Source of the DNA: a virus
IMG/VR virus record: IMGVR_UViG_3300036851_000534
Span: 1 to 63,946 of that record
Direction: 5' to 3' (one strand)
Length of the DNA stretch: 63,946 nt
Shown: positions 1-7,476 of the stretch, in pieces
Position numbering within the stretch: the stretch's first letter is position 1
Layout: each line of letters starts with the position of its first letter
The notes under the pieces: model-generated
Told to the model about the DNA's origin: nothing
What the model saw: only the letters and a program-made list of their open reading frames with translations
Databases searched by the model: none
Translations under genes and position numbers: made by a program

Positions 1-127
1 CATCCTGCCGCTCCTTTCGCGGCTTCCCGCCGCTCTTTCTCCGCCTTGATGCGTTTCCGCAGTTCCATGCCATAGCTATAGAGAGCGGCGTTGGTCTCCT
101 CCTCCGGCACGATCGGCGCGAGCACTG
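1..127. repeat. Exact 127-base terminal direct repeat (left copy)
   Basis: Bases 1-127 are identical to bases 63820-63946. A leftward gene crosses the joint in frame and its stop codon overlaps the next start (ATGA) once the circle is closed, so the sequence is circular or circularly permuted. A length of 127 equals a common maximum assembly k-mer, so this is more likely an assembly overlap than a biological terminal repeat. Confidence 0.95.
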
Positions 128-683
128 GCATCCCCCATTCCTCGGCAACGGAGAGATCCGTCCGACACGTCGAGATCAGGGAGAGCCGCTGGTAGCGTTT
201 GCCGCCGATCTCATACCAGGGCTCGAAACCGGGCGGCGGGTCCGGCGTGTTAACCTGCGCCGCGACGGTGCTGGTCTCGGCCGCCTTGACCGCCTCACGG
301 GCGCGCGCCTTGCCGTTGGCCGGCGGGGCGCTGGCGGCGACCTCCTGCTCGGAAAGCTCCTCGAGCATGGTCTGGCCGACGTTGACCGCATCGCGCAGCG
401 CCCGGCCCTTAGCGCGAGTACTCGCCATTCGGAGCAAGGCCGTCGCCACCCGCGAAGCCGTGTTCCTGGGGCTGGCGTCACCGTAATCGGTAAAGCTCTC
501 GCCGTCCTTCAGGATGACGGTGGCCCGCATGATGGCCGTCTGCTCGTTGGCCTGGCTCGGAGCCTGGATGAGTTCGACCTCGATCGCCTTCAGGCCGCGC
601 TCATGCGCCTCGGCCAAGAGACCGGCGTACAAAATGAAATCCTTGCCTCCAAGGTTGATTACGTGCTCCGGCTTCAGCGCCAT
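1..683 (-). CDS. Possible single-strand annealing recombination protein, spanning the circle joint
   Basis: The frame starts at ATG 683 behind a good ribosome site (AGGAGGG) and runs to position 1. The stop TGA is completed by base 63819 after circularisation, giving 227 residues. Around residues 75-105 it has GDASPRNT followed by RMASTRAKGRALRDA, a pattern I associate with phage recombination or ssDNA-annealing proteins of the Rad52/Sak type. That link is inference from the motif only. The C-terminus is low-complexity and charged. It sits downstream of small zinc proteins and directly before the next operon gene, overlapping it by four bases, within an operon that also encodes a DnaQ-like exonuclease. 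It could also be an unrelated conserved phage protein. Confidence 0.75.
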   Translation of the reverse strand, partial: MALKPEHVINLGGKDFILYAGLLAEAHERGLKAIEVELIQAPSQANEQTAIMRATVILKDGESFTDYGDASPRNTASRVATALLRMASTRAKGRALRDAVNVGQTMLEELSEQEVAASAPPANGKARAREAVKAAETSTVAAQVNTPDPPPGFEPWYEIGGKRYQRLSLISTCRTDLSVAEEWGMPVLAPIVPEEETNAALYSYGMELRKRIKAEKERREAAKGAAG

Positions 684-892
684 CGACAGATCCCTCCTCC
701 TATTTGCTCCAGCCTGCTGCTCGCCTCGGTCCCCAGCCGTTCATAGCAGGCATCGCAGAGACGAATGACGCTCCCGCCCAAGCTCCAGAGATTGCAGAAC
801 CAGCAGAGGGTCTTCGCCTCCATGGGCTGCCGGCACTCCGTGCAGGCCCACTCCTTGCGCGTGGTCATCCGACGGAACGGTGATTTCGGCAT
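674..892 (-). CDS. Small zinc-finger protein
   Basis: A 72-residue protein with paired cysteines: CTEC near residue 17, CWFC near 30 and CDAC near 46. This suggests one or two structural zinc sites. It overlaps the start of the downstream gene by ten bases and its own ATG overlaps the upstream stop (TGATG), so translation is probably coupled along the operon. Function is unknown; DNA or RNA binding would fit a treble-clef type finger. Confidence 0.75.
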   Translation of the reverse strand: MPKSPFRRMTTRKEWACTECRQPMEAKTLCWFCNLWSLGGSVIRLCDACYERLGTEASSRLEQIGGGICRWR

Positions 893-1164
893 CAGATCCC
901 CCCCTCCCTCACGAAGACGGTCGCTCCGGTTGTTCGGAGCCGCGCGGCGTACGCTTCCGGGTCCAAGCTGCCATCCTCGAAGCCGGTAAGCAGCACGACG
1001 CGGTTTCCGGGCTGGATCTCATCGAGCCACTGTTCCCGGCCATTGGCGTCTCGATACGACGAGAGCCGATGCACCTGCTGCGCATACGGCGTCGGCTGCG
1101 CGCGCTTGATCCAGGACCCCGATCCCGTGCTCTCGCCGCCTTTGGCTCGCCGTGGTCGCGGCAT
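892..1164 (-). CDS. Hypothetical small early protein
   Basis: A 90-residue protein starting at ATG 1164, preceded by GGAAGGG. A longer upstream reading is open but has no ribosome site. The N-terminus is basic and Arg-rich. The middle reads like a small beta-rich domain and the end is VFVREGGI. The gene two upstream ends with almost the same octapeptide (LFVREGGI), which hints that this pair arose by duplication or shares a conserved gene-end segment. It is coupled to the next gene by a TGATG overlap. Confidence 0.65.
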   Translation of the reverse strand: MPRPRRAKGGESTGSGSWIKRAQPTPYAQQVHRLSSYRDANGREQWLDEIQPGNRVVLLTGFEDGSLDPEAYAARLRTTGATVFVREGGI

Positions 1165-1165
1165 G

Positions 1166-1384
1166 TTAGATCCCTTCCTGGAGAGACTTCCATTCCTTCG
1201 CCTGCTGTTTATGCCATCGCTCCAGGCATCGCTCACAATATATGGTGCGGGGTGCCTTCCGAGCCCAGCGCCGGTAAACCATGTGCCCGCAGGTTAAAAA
1301 GACGCGCCACGTATAGCTGCGATGCCCTTTCAGCGGAAAGAATGCTATTTCTGTCCGTTCTACCTCCTGGCGGAATCTTCTCAT
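1166..1384 (-). CDS. Small basic zinc-binding-like protein
   Basis: 72 residues, very basic. CGH near residue 33 and CERC near residue 52 could form a Cys3-His or Cys4 zinc site. The start at 1384 overlaps the upstream stop as TGATG and lies just after a GGAGGGAGGG run. Function is unknown. It belongs to the chain of coupled small early genes. Confidence 0.65.
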   Translation of the reverse strand: MRRFRQEVERTEIAFFPLKGHRSYTWRVFLTCGHMVYRRWARKAPRTIYCERCLERWHKQQAKEWKSLQEGI

Positions 1385-1620
1385 CAGATCCCTCCCTCCC
1401 TCACGAACAGCGGCTCGCCCCGCTTCCATGACCATAGTTTCCCGGTCCCCTCGACCATTACCTGCGCCAGGTAATACCCCTCGGCGCGCCAGATCGGCCC
1501 GGTGAAGCACACCGGGACCTGCACTGAGGAGAGGAGCCGGCAGGAGGCGGCGAGCGCCTCCCAGAGGCCGTCCGGCATTTCCTCGGCGGAGAGGAGGGGC
1601 AGGGCGATGGTGGCGCTCAT
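1384..1620 (-). CDS. Hypothetical small early protein
   Basis: 78 residues when started at ATG 1620, which overlaps the upstream stop as ATGA. A longer frame exists but begins inside the upstream gene. The sequence looks like a single small alpha/beta domain (GLWEALAASCRLL, then VPVCFTGPIW). Its C-terminus LFVREGGI nearly repeats that of the gene ending at 892. No function recognised. Confidence 0.65.
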   Translation of the reverse strand: MSATIALPLLSAEEMPDGLWEALAASCRLLSSVQVPVCFTGPIWRAEGYYLAQVMVEGTGKLWSWKRGEPLFVREGGI

Positions 1621-2132
1621 CGGCGGCAGCGCCGGCAGTAGCCATTGAAGAGCAGCCCCTCGCATTCAGCGCAGAGCGCCGGCCCCTCCTCCCCCTCGGG
1701 ACGGAAGGGATCATCAAAGGGCGCGGTCACGACGGTTTCGCTCTCCTTCGCCGCGAGCCAGGCCAGGATGTCGCGCCGCGACATTTGCCAGGCCTCGCCG
1801 AATGTTTCGCGCTCGAGGCCGGCAATACGCTCCCGCTTGAACGCCTGATACCAGCGGAGCGCCTTCCGATCGCTCTTCGTGGCGTGGGCCAGGAGTGCGA
1901 GTGCGAGCTGCGCCGGACCACTGCCGCCAAATCCCCACTCAACGCCATCGGGCGAATGATTGAACAGGTCGGTTCGGAGGGGCAGCTCGACCGGATAGCG
2001 CCAGGCCCGGGTGATCCAGACCTGACAACCTCCCGCCGCCGCATGCCGTGTGCCGATGTACACGATCCCCTCGCGGGCGGGTGGCCCTGGGTTCATTGCC
2101 TCGCGCTGTTGTTTGCGTTCCTGGGCGTTCAT
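1617..2132 (-). CDS. DUF6166-like protein with C-terminal zinc ribbon
   Basis: 171 residues from ATG 2132 (upstream GAGAGGAAGG). Residues 20-110 carry the pattern GIVYIGTRHA ... WGFGGSGPAQLALALLA, which I recognise as the DUF6166 type: small proteins common in phages and mobile elements, of unknown role. The last 20 residues contain CAEC and CRRC, a plausible zinc ribbon. Position and coupling place it in the early operon. Confidence 0.75.
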   Translation of the reverse strand: MNAQERKQQREAMNPGPPAREGIVYIGTRHAAAGGCQVWITRAWRYPVELPLRTDLFNHSPDGVEWGFGGSGPAQLALALLAHATKSDRKALRWYQAFKRERIAGLERETFGEAWQMSRRDILAWLAAKESETVVTAPFDDPFRPEGEEGPALCAECEGLLFNGYCRRCRR

Positions 2133-2194
2133 CGCCTTCCTCTCCCTCCCGGCCCTCTCCCCTTTTTGGGGGAGAGGGCCAGCCTTGCCGCTGC

Positions 2195-2407
2195 CTACCG
2201 CACCGGATGCGGGATGCTCATCTTCGCGAGTGTCTTCTGCCACTGGGCCGCTGCCTGCTCTGCCTCGATGCAGTACTGCATCCCGAACGGCTTCGCCTGG
2301 TAGAACGCAAGCTTGTCCCGGGCCTCCTCCTCCGTCAGGTTCCGCGCGACCACGCTCTCCCGTCCTCCGTAGAATGCGACGATTCGGTAAAGTTTCTGCT
2401 GTTCCAT
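2195..2407 (-). CDS. Hypothetical small early protein
   Basis: 70 residues, starting at ATG 2407 behind AAGGAGAG. It reads as a compact alpha/beta protein (LYRIVAFYGGRESVVARNL, then a helix with EEEARDKL). It is the first gene downstream of the promoter at 2451-2480. Function unknown. Confidence 0.75.
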   Translation of the reverse strand: MEQQKLYRIVAFYGGRESVVARNLTEEEARDKLAFYQAKPFGMQYCIEAEQAAAQWQKTLAKMSIPHPVR

Positions 2408-2450
2408 CTCGCTCTCCTTGCGGCTGTCCGTGTGATTGTTTACTGATAAT

Positions 2451-2480
2451 ATTATACCGCACTGGAGAGGGTATCGGCAA
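2451..2480 (-). promoter_or_regulatory. Leftward early promoter, TTGCCG-N18-TATAAT
   Basis: On the minus strand TTGCCG (2480-2475) is followed by 18 bases and TATAAT (2456-2451). It lies 44 bases upstream of ATG 2407 in an AT-richer gap. The same -35, spacing and -10 recur at three other leftward operon heads. Confidence 0.75.
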
Positions 2481-2526
2481 GTAAAAGATGGGCAGGGACG
2501 GGATTATTTTCCCGGGGGTCCCGGGA

Positions 2527-2862
2527 CTATTCGGGCCCGTGGTCGGCGCAACGGAACTCCTCATCCCGCAGGTTGCCAAGGTACTTCCCGCCGCGGCTCC
2601 AGGCATAGCACCAGGCGCCGGAGTGCATGCCGCCGGAGAGGTAAACGGTTTGCCGGCGCGGCCGGCGCTTTTCCCGCCGGCACGCCTCGCAGAGAAGGGT
2701 CAGGCGGATCGCAACGCCAACGGTGCCATCCTGGCTACGCCCATGAGCGACGATTGGGTAGAGCCGATCATCGTGGTAGCGGCAGAGAGCGCCGATGATT
2801 GCCTCCTCACCTTCCTCCTCGATGACGATATCGAGTTCTTCCACGTCGATGATGCGGGACAT
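2527..2862 (-). CDS. Acidic small protein with Cys motif
   Basis: 111 residues from ATG 2862, which overlaps the upstream stop (TGATG). The N-terminus is strongly acidic (EELDIVIEEEGEEA). A CEAC pair near residue 57 is followed by a very basic stretch, then a beta-rich C-terminus. Possibly zinc binding. No family recognised. Confidence 0.65.
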   Translation of the reverse strand: MSRIIDVEELDIVIEEEGEEAIIGALCRYHDDRLYPIVAHGRSQDGTVGVAIRLTLLCEACRREKRRPRRQTVYLSGGMHSGAWCYAWSRGGKYLGNLRDEEFRCADHGPE

Positions 2863-3230
2863 CAACTCAGCCTTTCTTCAGCCTCTCCCGGGAGTTCCGG
2901 CTCCCATGCCTCCAGTGCGCCGTCCCAGCAGTCGCAAGGCTCCAGGATGGGGAGGCCGTCGTCGTAGTTCCAGCCACACAGGACGCAGGGGCCGTCGCCG
3001 TCTTCGGGAGTGAGACCGGCACAGCCGCAGCGAGGGCAGCGTCCCGTGAGCGTGCAGTCGCAGGGATAGGCGCGCGGCGGCTCTTCCCAACCCCCACTCG
3101 TGCCCGTCTGGCCCCAGCCGTCGCAGCGGGGGCAGTAGTGCGGCCACCGGAGGAGCCAGACGGTGTATTCGACGTATCGATGCCCGAAGGAATCCAGGCA
3201 GGCTTTGGTATGCAAGTTAGGAACGCTCAC
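2862..3230 (-). CDS. Protein with multiple zinc ribbons
   Basis: 122 residues if started at GTG 3230, which overlaps the upstream stop as GTGA. It contains CPRC, CDC, CPRCGC, CVLC and CDC in about 80 residues, so two or more zinc ribbons of rubredoxin or DnaJ-like type are likely. The acidic C-terminus is unlike its basic neighbours. Such proteins may bind nucleic acid or host RNA polymerase, but no specific role can be read here. Confidence 0.65.
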   Translation of the reverse strand: MSVPNLHTKACLDSFGHRYVEYTVWLLRWPHYCPRCDGWGQTGTSGGWEEPPRAYPCDCTLTGRCPRCGCAGLTPEDGDGPCVLCGWNYDDGLPILEPCDCWDGALEAWEPELPGEAEERLS

Positions 3231-3487
3231 AGTAGCCCTTTCTGGACCAGGTGAAGAGCCAAGGCAATGGCGTGCTTGCACTTTCGGTTCGTTCCGGCAC
3301 AGCGGTAAACGTGATCGGGGCAGGAGCAGCCCTGCCCACTGACCTCATAGCGACCGCCGCTCGCTGTCTCCACGCGCCAGCCGGCCGCTGTCTTCGTCCA
3401 CTGCATCGCCTCGCCTTCCGCGAGCGCCCGGGAGACCCGGGCCTCACGGGCGCGCCGGAGCGTCTCTTCGGGGGTGGGTGGGGTCAT
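3227..3487 (-). CDS. SWIM zinc-finger protein
   Basis: 86 residues from ATG 3487 (CGGGAG upstream). Residues 45-75 read CSCPDHVYRCAGTNRKCKH, a CxC-x(n)-CxH arrangement typical of SWIM domains. A second phage gene, 31512-31826, has a recognisably related segment (CSCAEWHQHCQGTDRRCCH), so the two may be paralogues split between early and late regions. SWIM domains bind nucleic acid or protein partners; no catalytic domain is attached. Confidence 0.75.
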   Translation of the reverse strand: MTPPTPEETLRRAREARVSRALAEGEAMQWTKTAAGWRVETASGGRYEVSGQGCSCPDHVYRCAGTNRKCKHAIALALHLVQKGLL

Positions 3488-3488
3488 G

Positions 3489-3740
3489 TCAGTCTCCCGA
3501 TTCTGTCGTAGCAACCGGCGTTCGCAGTGGCCGCAGAGGGTCAATCTGGCGCCGGGCGATGTTGACCACATATTCAAGCGCTTTCAGTTCGTCTTCTGTC
3601 CGTTGGTCGAGCCGCAACGCCTCATGGCACCACTTAATCTCGGCTCGGCGGCCGGGTTGTTCGTGCTTCCAATCCTCGAATGCTTTCTCAGTGTAGTACA
3701 GAGCGTCTTGCTTGCTTCGCCGAGCGCCATAACGTCTCAT
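3489..3740 (-). CDS. Hypothetical small basic protein
   Basis: 83 residues from ATG 3740 behind GAGGAGAG. Mostly helical and charged (KAFEDWKHEQPGRRAEIKW). Its stop lies inside the ribosome site of the next gene. No domain recognised. Confidence 0.65.
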   Translation of the reverse strand: MRRYGARRSKQDALYYTEKAFEDWKHEQPGRRAEIKWCHEALRLDQRTEDELKALEYVVNIARRQIDPLRPLRTPVATTESGD

Positions 3741-3803
3741 CGTCTTCTCTCCTCGCGTCTTCGTTGGGGAAGGAGCGGGCAGGCTCCTCCCGGAAGTGAT
3801 AGG

Positions 3804-4013
3804 TTAGACGAAGATGCCTCGGGCGGTGCTGGAGGCTATCCAGCGATCAAGCGCCTCGTCAGCAGCGCGTTCGTCCGCGGCCATGGCGGCGCGCTGCGCC
3901 TCGGGTGTAAGAGCATTCCAGTAGGCCATGAAGGTCGCCTCCAACTCATCGAGTGTAGCCCGGGGCTCGCTCCCTCCCTCGTCTTCAAAAGGATCGTTCC
4001 AGGTTGTTGCCAT
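3804..4013 (-). CDS. Hypothetical small acidic helical protein
   Basis: 69 residues from ATG 4013 with GGAGAGGGAG just upstream. Acidic and helix-rich. It is the first gene of the leftward early operon after the promoter at 4062-4091, so it is probably among the first proteins made. Function unknown. Confidence 0.7.
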   Translation of the reverse strand: MATTWNDPFEDEGGSEPRATLDELEATFMAYWNALTPEAQRAAMAADERAADEALDRWIASSTARGIFV

Positions 4014-4061
4014 CTCCCTCTCCTTATTCCCTCGTCGTCCGGCCGTGTGTCTGTCTCCTAT

Positions 4062-4091
4062 ATATTACCATATATAAGAATAGAACGGCAA
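4062..4091 (-). promoter_or_regulatory. Leftward early promoter, TTGCCG-N18-TAATAT
   Basis: TTGCCG (4091-4086, minus strand), 18 bases, TAATAT (4067-4062). The -10 region sits inside an inverted repeat TATATA-N6-TATATA. It heads the early operon that reads towards position 1. Confidence 0.7.
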
Positions 4092-4388
4092 CATTTTCCG
4101 GGTAAATCTTGGATAATATTTCGAGCAGCAGCAGCAGAAGGCCGGTGAGTATCGAGACCCCTCCCGGGAGGAGCGGGAGGCGGGTAGGACACGCGGCCAG
4201 CGAAAGCCGCCGCGCCGGGTAGACGCACTGGGGCGAAGAGGTTCCAGGCGGGGTGATGGTCGGGACGGGGGAGCCTACCGAGGCGCTGCGGATGGGACAG
4301 TCGGCGCTGCCGTTGGGAGTGTGATCCACACAACCTCCGATAATGGTTACTATGTCAGCCTGTGCTTGTCCACCGGTGTCCTCATCTG
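4092..4388. other. Intergenic divergence region
   Basis: About 300 bases between the leftward and rightward promoters. It is moderately AT-rich near 4092-4125 and GC-rich after that. No credible gene is seen. It is a reasonable place for operator sites. Confidence 0.5.
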
Positions 4389-4417
4389 TTGACCCTCCCG
4401 GGATCTCCCGCTATACT
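4389..4417 (+). promoter_or_regulatory. Rightward promoter, TTGACC-N17-TATACT
   Basis: TTGACC (4389-4394), 17-base spacer, TATACT (4412-4417): a near-consensus housekeeping-sigma promoter pointing into the late region. A second TATACT lies at 4601-4606, twelve bases before ATG 4619, with only a weak -35 (TGGGCA). Confidence 0.7.
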
Positions 4418-4494
4418 GACCGCAACGGCGCGAGGTGCCGGGCTGGGTTACTTCGCTTCAAATGAAACGCCCGCCCAACCTTCCCTCGCTCCTT

Positions 4495-4575
4495 GCAGTC
4501 CGTGGCGGCGCCCGGCGTTTCACGCGGTTGCACTGGTCGCGCCGGGCGTGGCAGGTTCGACTCCTGCCGGCTGCA
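4495..4575 (+). other. tRNA-like element (T arm and acceptor-like pairing)
   Basis: GCAGG-TTCGACT-CCTGC (4551-4567) is a perfect T arm with the conserved loop. The seven bases after it (CGGCTGC) pair with GCAGTCC at 4495-4501, with one G-U pair and one mismatch. The middle 49 bases do not form normal D and anticodon arms; instead CGCCCGGCG and CGCCGGGCG make a 9-bp stem. There is no encoded CCA. It could be a decayed tRNA, a tRNA mimic or a chance resemblance. Confidence 0.3.
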
Positions 4576-4618
4576 CTGGGCAATGGTCGCCTGCCTGTGC
4601 TATACTCGTCCTAATGTG

Positions 4619-5104
4619 ATGCGCTTTGTCGCCGACCAAGCTCCACCGCATTGGCGCGGGTCCGAATGGCTGGCGGCAGTATGCGAGGGGGCGGGACTGA
4701 CGCTCGAGCAGGCAGAGGCAGCCCATCTCGTCGTGGCGGGCTGTCCCTGGGCCCGGCTGGCCGGCGCGCTCTCCCAGGTCATGGGAGAGCGGATGGGCGC
4801 CCGGCGCGCCCGGCGGAGAGCCTGGCAGGCTGGTGTGGAACTCCGCCGCTATCGGGCGGATCTGCATGCAGAGCACTGGGCCGAGGCTCGGGATCTGCTC
4901 TCCTGCCTGCGGAATACGACGCCCTGTCGCCCCCCCTTGCAGGTCTACGCAGAGAAATGGGGCGTGATCGACCGCGATGCCGTCCGCTTCCGGAGCCGCC
5001 TCGACGGTGAGCATCCGGAGGACCTGGCCCGGCATCCCCTGCGCTTCCTGCGGGACCTCGGCCGTCTGCGCAAGCGCCTTGCCGAACGCGCCTCCGGCGA
5101 GTAG
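4619..5104 (+). CDS. Hypothetical protein at head of the rightward region
   Basis: 161 residues from ATG 4619. The upstream open frame runs through the tRNA-like element and is not credible coding. GTG at 4616 is an alternative start. The protein is Arg-rich and helical, with an SQVMGERMGARRARRRAW stretch that suggests nucleic-acid binding. No family recognised. The -10 box TATACT lies 12 bases before the ATG and no ribosome site is visible, so a very short leader is likely. A terminator follows at 5230. Confidence 0.6.
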   Translation: MRFVADQAPPHWRGSEWLAAVCEGAGLTLEQAEAAHLVVAGCPWARLAGALSQVMGERMGARRARRRAWQAGVELRRYRADLHAEHWAEARDLLSCLRNTTPCRPPLQVYAEKWGVIDRDAVRFRSRLDGEHPEDLARHPLRFLRDLGRLRKRLAERASGE

Positions 5105-5229
5105 CCGGGTATGAGCTGCGCGCCCTCTCGGTTATCCCACGCGCCTTCGCGGCAAGCAAGCAACAGCCGTCTTCCTCCGTTTTCTGCGGTGTCCGGTTCG
5201 GATGTATTCCACATGTCTCCTTTCGGGTT

Positions 5230-5262
5230 AGCCCTCGCCCTGTCGGCGGGGGCTATTTCTTT
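5230..5262 (+). terminator. Rho-independent terminator
   Basis: AGCCCTCGCC (5230-5239) pairs with GGCGGGGGCT (5245-5254) across a five-base loop and is followed by ATTTCTTT. It separates the gene ending at 5104 from the methylase/endonuclease locus. Confidence 0.65.
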
Positions 5263-5265
5263 GGT

Positions 5266-5346
5266 ATGAGCGAAGCGCGCGCCGTTCCCATTACCAGCAT
5301 CGAGTTCGATGCGGCGAACGCGAAAGAGAAGGAACAAGCGGAGCGG
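5266..5346 (+). pseudogene. Displaced 5' end of the ParB-like/methylase gene
   Basis: From ATG 5266 the frame encodes about 27 residues, including AVPITSIEFDAANA. This aligns with ALPIDRIFFDAKNA in the first 20 residues of the intact methylase at 6142 (9 of 14 identical). After it the frame loses similarity and the GIY-YIG gene begins at 5364. The natural reading is that this was the original start of the methylase gene, cut off when the endonuclease gene arrived with its own replacement 5' end. Confidence 0.7.
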
Positions 5347-5363
5347 GTGTTGAACTTAAGTGC

Positions 5364-6179
5364 ATGGAAACAACCTTCATCTATGCACTTGCGGACCCTC
5401 GGGATGGAGCGTTGCGCTATGTCGGGAAGTCAAACGCCCCTAAGGTCCGCTATCGCCGCCATGTGACTGAGGTCAACACGACGCATCGTGTCTGCTGGAT
5501 TAAGGGCCTGCGGCTCCTGGGATTGCGTCCGACCCTGATTATCCTTCAGGAAGTGCCTCGTGAGACCTGGGAAGAGTTTGAACGTGCTTGGATACAGCGG
5601 CTCAAGACAGAGGGGTGCGCCCTCACCAACCTGACAGATGGCGGTGGGCATTGTGAGCTTGGCCCAGAAGCGCGGGCGAAAATGCGGGCCGCGAAGGTCG
5701 GGAAGCCGCCTCACAATAAGGGCAAGCAGACTTCTATAGAGGCGCGGCAGAAACAGAGCGAGTCTGCAAAGCGGCGTTGGGAGCGGATGACTGCGGAGGA
5801 GAAGCAGCAGGGGGTGGCTCATTTGCGAGGGATCCCCCAGAAGGGCCGGCCTGGGCATCCACAGACGCCCGCGACTCGAGCGAAGATTTCGGCAGCAGGG
5901 ATTGGCCGGCGGCACTCTGAGGAAACCCTCAGGAAGCTGTCGGCCGCATCGAGAGGCCGTCCGCACAAGGCGACCGGGCCGTGTTCTCCCGAGCGCAGGG
6001 AAAAGATTAGCAGGACACTGCGTGCATTGTCTGACGAGCAGGTCACCGAAATACGCTTGTTGCTCGCGGAAGGTCGGTTGACGGGCAAAGAGATTGCCGC
6101 GCGAGTTGGGGTGGCGCCGCAGAAAATCTCAACGATCAAGAATGGGAAAACCTACCGAGATTACCGCGCTCCCCATTGA
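5364..6179 (+). CDS. GIY-YIG homing endonuclease with NUMOD-like and HTH modules
   Basis: 271 residues. N-terminal GIY-YIG nuclease domain (residues 1-90): FIYALADP and LRYVGKS supply the two signature strands, VRYRRH the arginine, and FERAWIQ the metal-binding glutamate. NUMOD3-like repeats (GPEARAKMRAAKVGKPPHNKG type) follow around residues 95-190. An HTH is at the end (LTGKEIAARVGVAPQKI). Such proteins cut a target allele and spread their own gene. Its last 38 bases overlap the new start of the methylase gene in another frame. A displaced copy of the methylase start lies directly upstream. Confidence 0.88.
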   Translation: METTFIYALADPRDGALRYVGKSNAPKVRYRRHVTEVNTTHRVCWIKGLRLLGLRPTLIILQEVPRETWEEFERAWIQRLKTEGCALTNLTDGGGHCELGPEARAKMRAAKVGKPPHNKGKQTSIEARQKQSESAKRRWERMTAEEKQQGVAHLRGIPQKGRPGHPQTPATRAKISAAGIGRRHSEETLRKLSAASRGRPHKATGPCSPERREKISRTLRALSDEQVTEIRLLLAEGRLTGKEIAARVGVAPQKISTIKNGKTYRDYRAPH

Positions 6180-7476
6180 CCGCATCTTTTTCGATGCGAA
6201 AAATGCCAACGTCGGCACTGAGCGGGGCCGGCAGGTCCTCGCCCATTCCCTGGCGACCTATGGCGCCGGCCGGTCGATCCTGGTAGACCGTCAGGATCGG
6301 GTGATCGCCGGGAACAAAAGCCTGGCAGAGGCGGTCGCCGCCGGCATCGCTACGGTGCGCGTGGTGGAGACGGACGGCTCCGAGCTGGTAGCGGTGCGGC
6401 GCACCGACCTGGACCTCGACGAACCAAAGGCCCGCTTGTTAGCGTTTGCGGATAATCGCAGCTCGGAACTTGATCTCGCTTGGAATGTGGAGCAGATCGC
6501 GGCCGACCTCGATGCCGGCCTCGACCTCTCGGCGCTCTGGACCGGGGATGAGCTAGAGGAACTGCTGCGGGGTCTTCAGGAGCCGGGCGGTGGCCTCGTG
6601 GAGGGCGTCGATCCCGACGTCATCCCAGAGAGCGTGCCCTCCCGCTGCCAGCCGGGCGACCTCTGGCAACTGGGCCGGCACCGGCTGCTCTGTGGCGATA
6701 GCACGAAGGCGGAGGACGTGGCGCGGCTGATGGAAGGCGAGGAGGCGGATCTCTGTTTCACCTCGCCGCCCTACGATCAGCAGCGGCAATATACCGGCGG
6801 GATCGGCGACTGGCTGACGCTCATGCAGGGCGTCTTCGGCAACCTGCCGATGGTGGAGAAGGGGCAGGTGCTCGTCAACCTGGGGCTCGTTCACCGCGAC
6901 GGGGAATGGCGGCCCTACTGGGACCCGTGGATCGCCTGGATGCGGGAACAGGGCTGGCGCGCTTTCGGCTGGTATGTCTGGGATCAGGGGCCGGGACTCT
7001 GTGGTGATTGGAACGGCCGGCTGGCACCCGCGCACGAGTTCATTTTTCACTTCAACCAGATCGCAGAGAAAGCGCGTAAGTCGAAGGCAACTGCCTCGCC
7101 GGGCTGCTATCAGCACGGCCCCGGCTTTAAGCGGCGGGACGGCTCTGCGGCAGCGAAGAAGACCGGACACGGCCAGCCGGTGCAACCTAAGAAGATCCCT
7201 GATAGCGTGATTCGGGTCATGCGCCAGAAGGTCGGCGGCCTTCCAACCCAACATCCCGCCATCTTCCCTGTCGCCCTCGTTGCGGAGATCATGCAAGCCT
7301 TCTCCGACCCAGGCGATCTCTGCTTCGAGCCCTTTGCCGGTAGCGGGACCGCCTTGATCGCCGGGCATGAGCATGGCCGGCGTGTCTGTGCGCTGGAGCA
7401 GGAAGCAACTTACTGTGATATCGCGATTGCCCGCTTCGAGCAGGCCACCGGCCTCTCGGCCAGGCGGCTCGACTGA
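6142..7476 (+). CDS. ParB-like nuclease-fold/DNA methyltransferase fusion
   Basis: 444 residues. The N-terminal 110 residues look like the ParB/Srx fold seen at the front of many phage methylases (RSILVDRQDRVIAGNKSL). The C-terminal part is a class-beta amino-methyltransferase: TSPPYDQ (motif IV) near residue 210 and FEPFAGSGTALIA (motif I) near residue 395. It would methylate adenine N6 or cytosine N4 in DNA, for self-protection or packaging control. The ATG at 6142 lies inside the end of the GIY-YIG gene and has no clear ribosome site. A methionine 48 bases upstream in frame is an alternative but lacks similarity to the displaced start at 5266. Confidence 0.88.
   Translation: MGKPTEITALPIDRIFFDAKNANVGTERGRQVLAHSLATYGAGRSILVDRQDRVIAGNKSLAEAVAAGIATVRVVETDGSELVAVRRTDLDLDEPKARLLAFADNRSSELDLAWNVEQIAADLDAGLDLSALWTGDELEELLRGLQEPGGGLVEGVDPDVIPESVPSRCQPGDLWQLGRHRLLCGDSTKAEDVARLMEGEEADLCFTSPPYDQQRQYTGGIGDWLTLMQGVFGNLPMVEKGQVLVNLGLVHRDGEWRPYWDPWIAWMREQGWRAFGWYVWDQGPGLCGDWNGRLAPAHEFIFHFNQIAEKARKSKATASPGCYQHGPGFKRRDGSAAAKKTGHGQPVQPKKIPDSVIRVMRQKVGGLPTQHPAIFPVALVAEIMQAFSDPGDLCFEPFAGSGTALIAGHEHGRRVCALEQEATYCDIAIARFEQATGLSARRLD

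Noticed and set aside
176-486. Overlapping open frames in both directions near the left end
   Set aside because: They are shadows of the gene that crosses the circle joint, which is truncated by the window edge and so easily missed.
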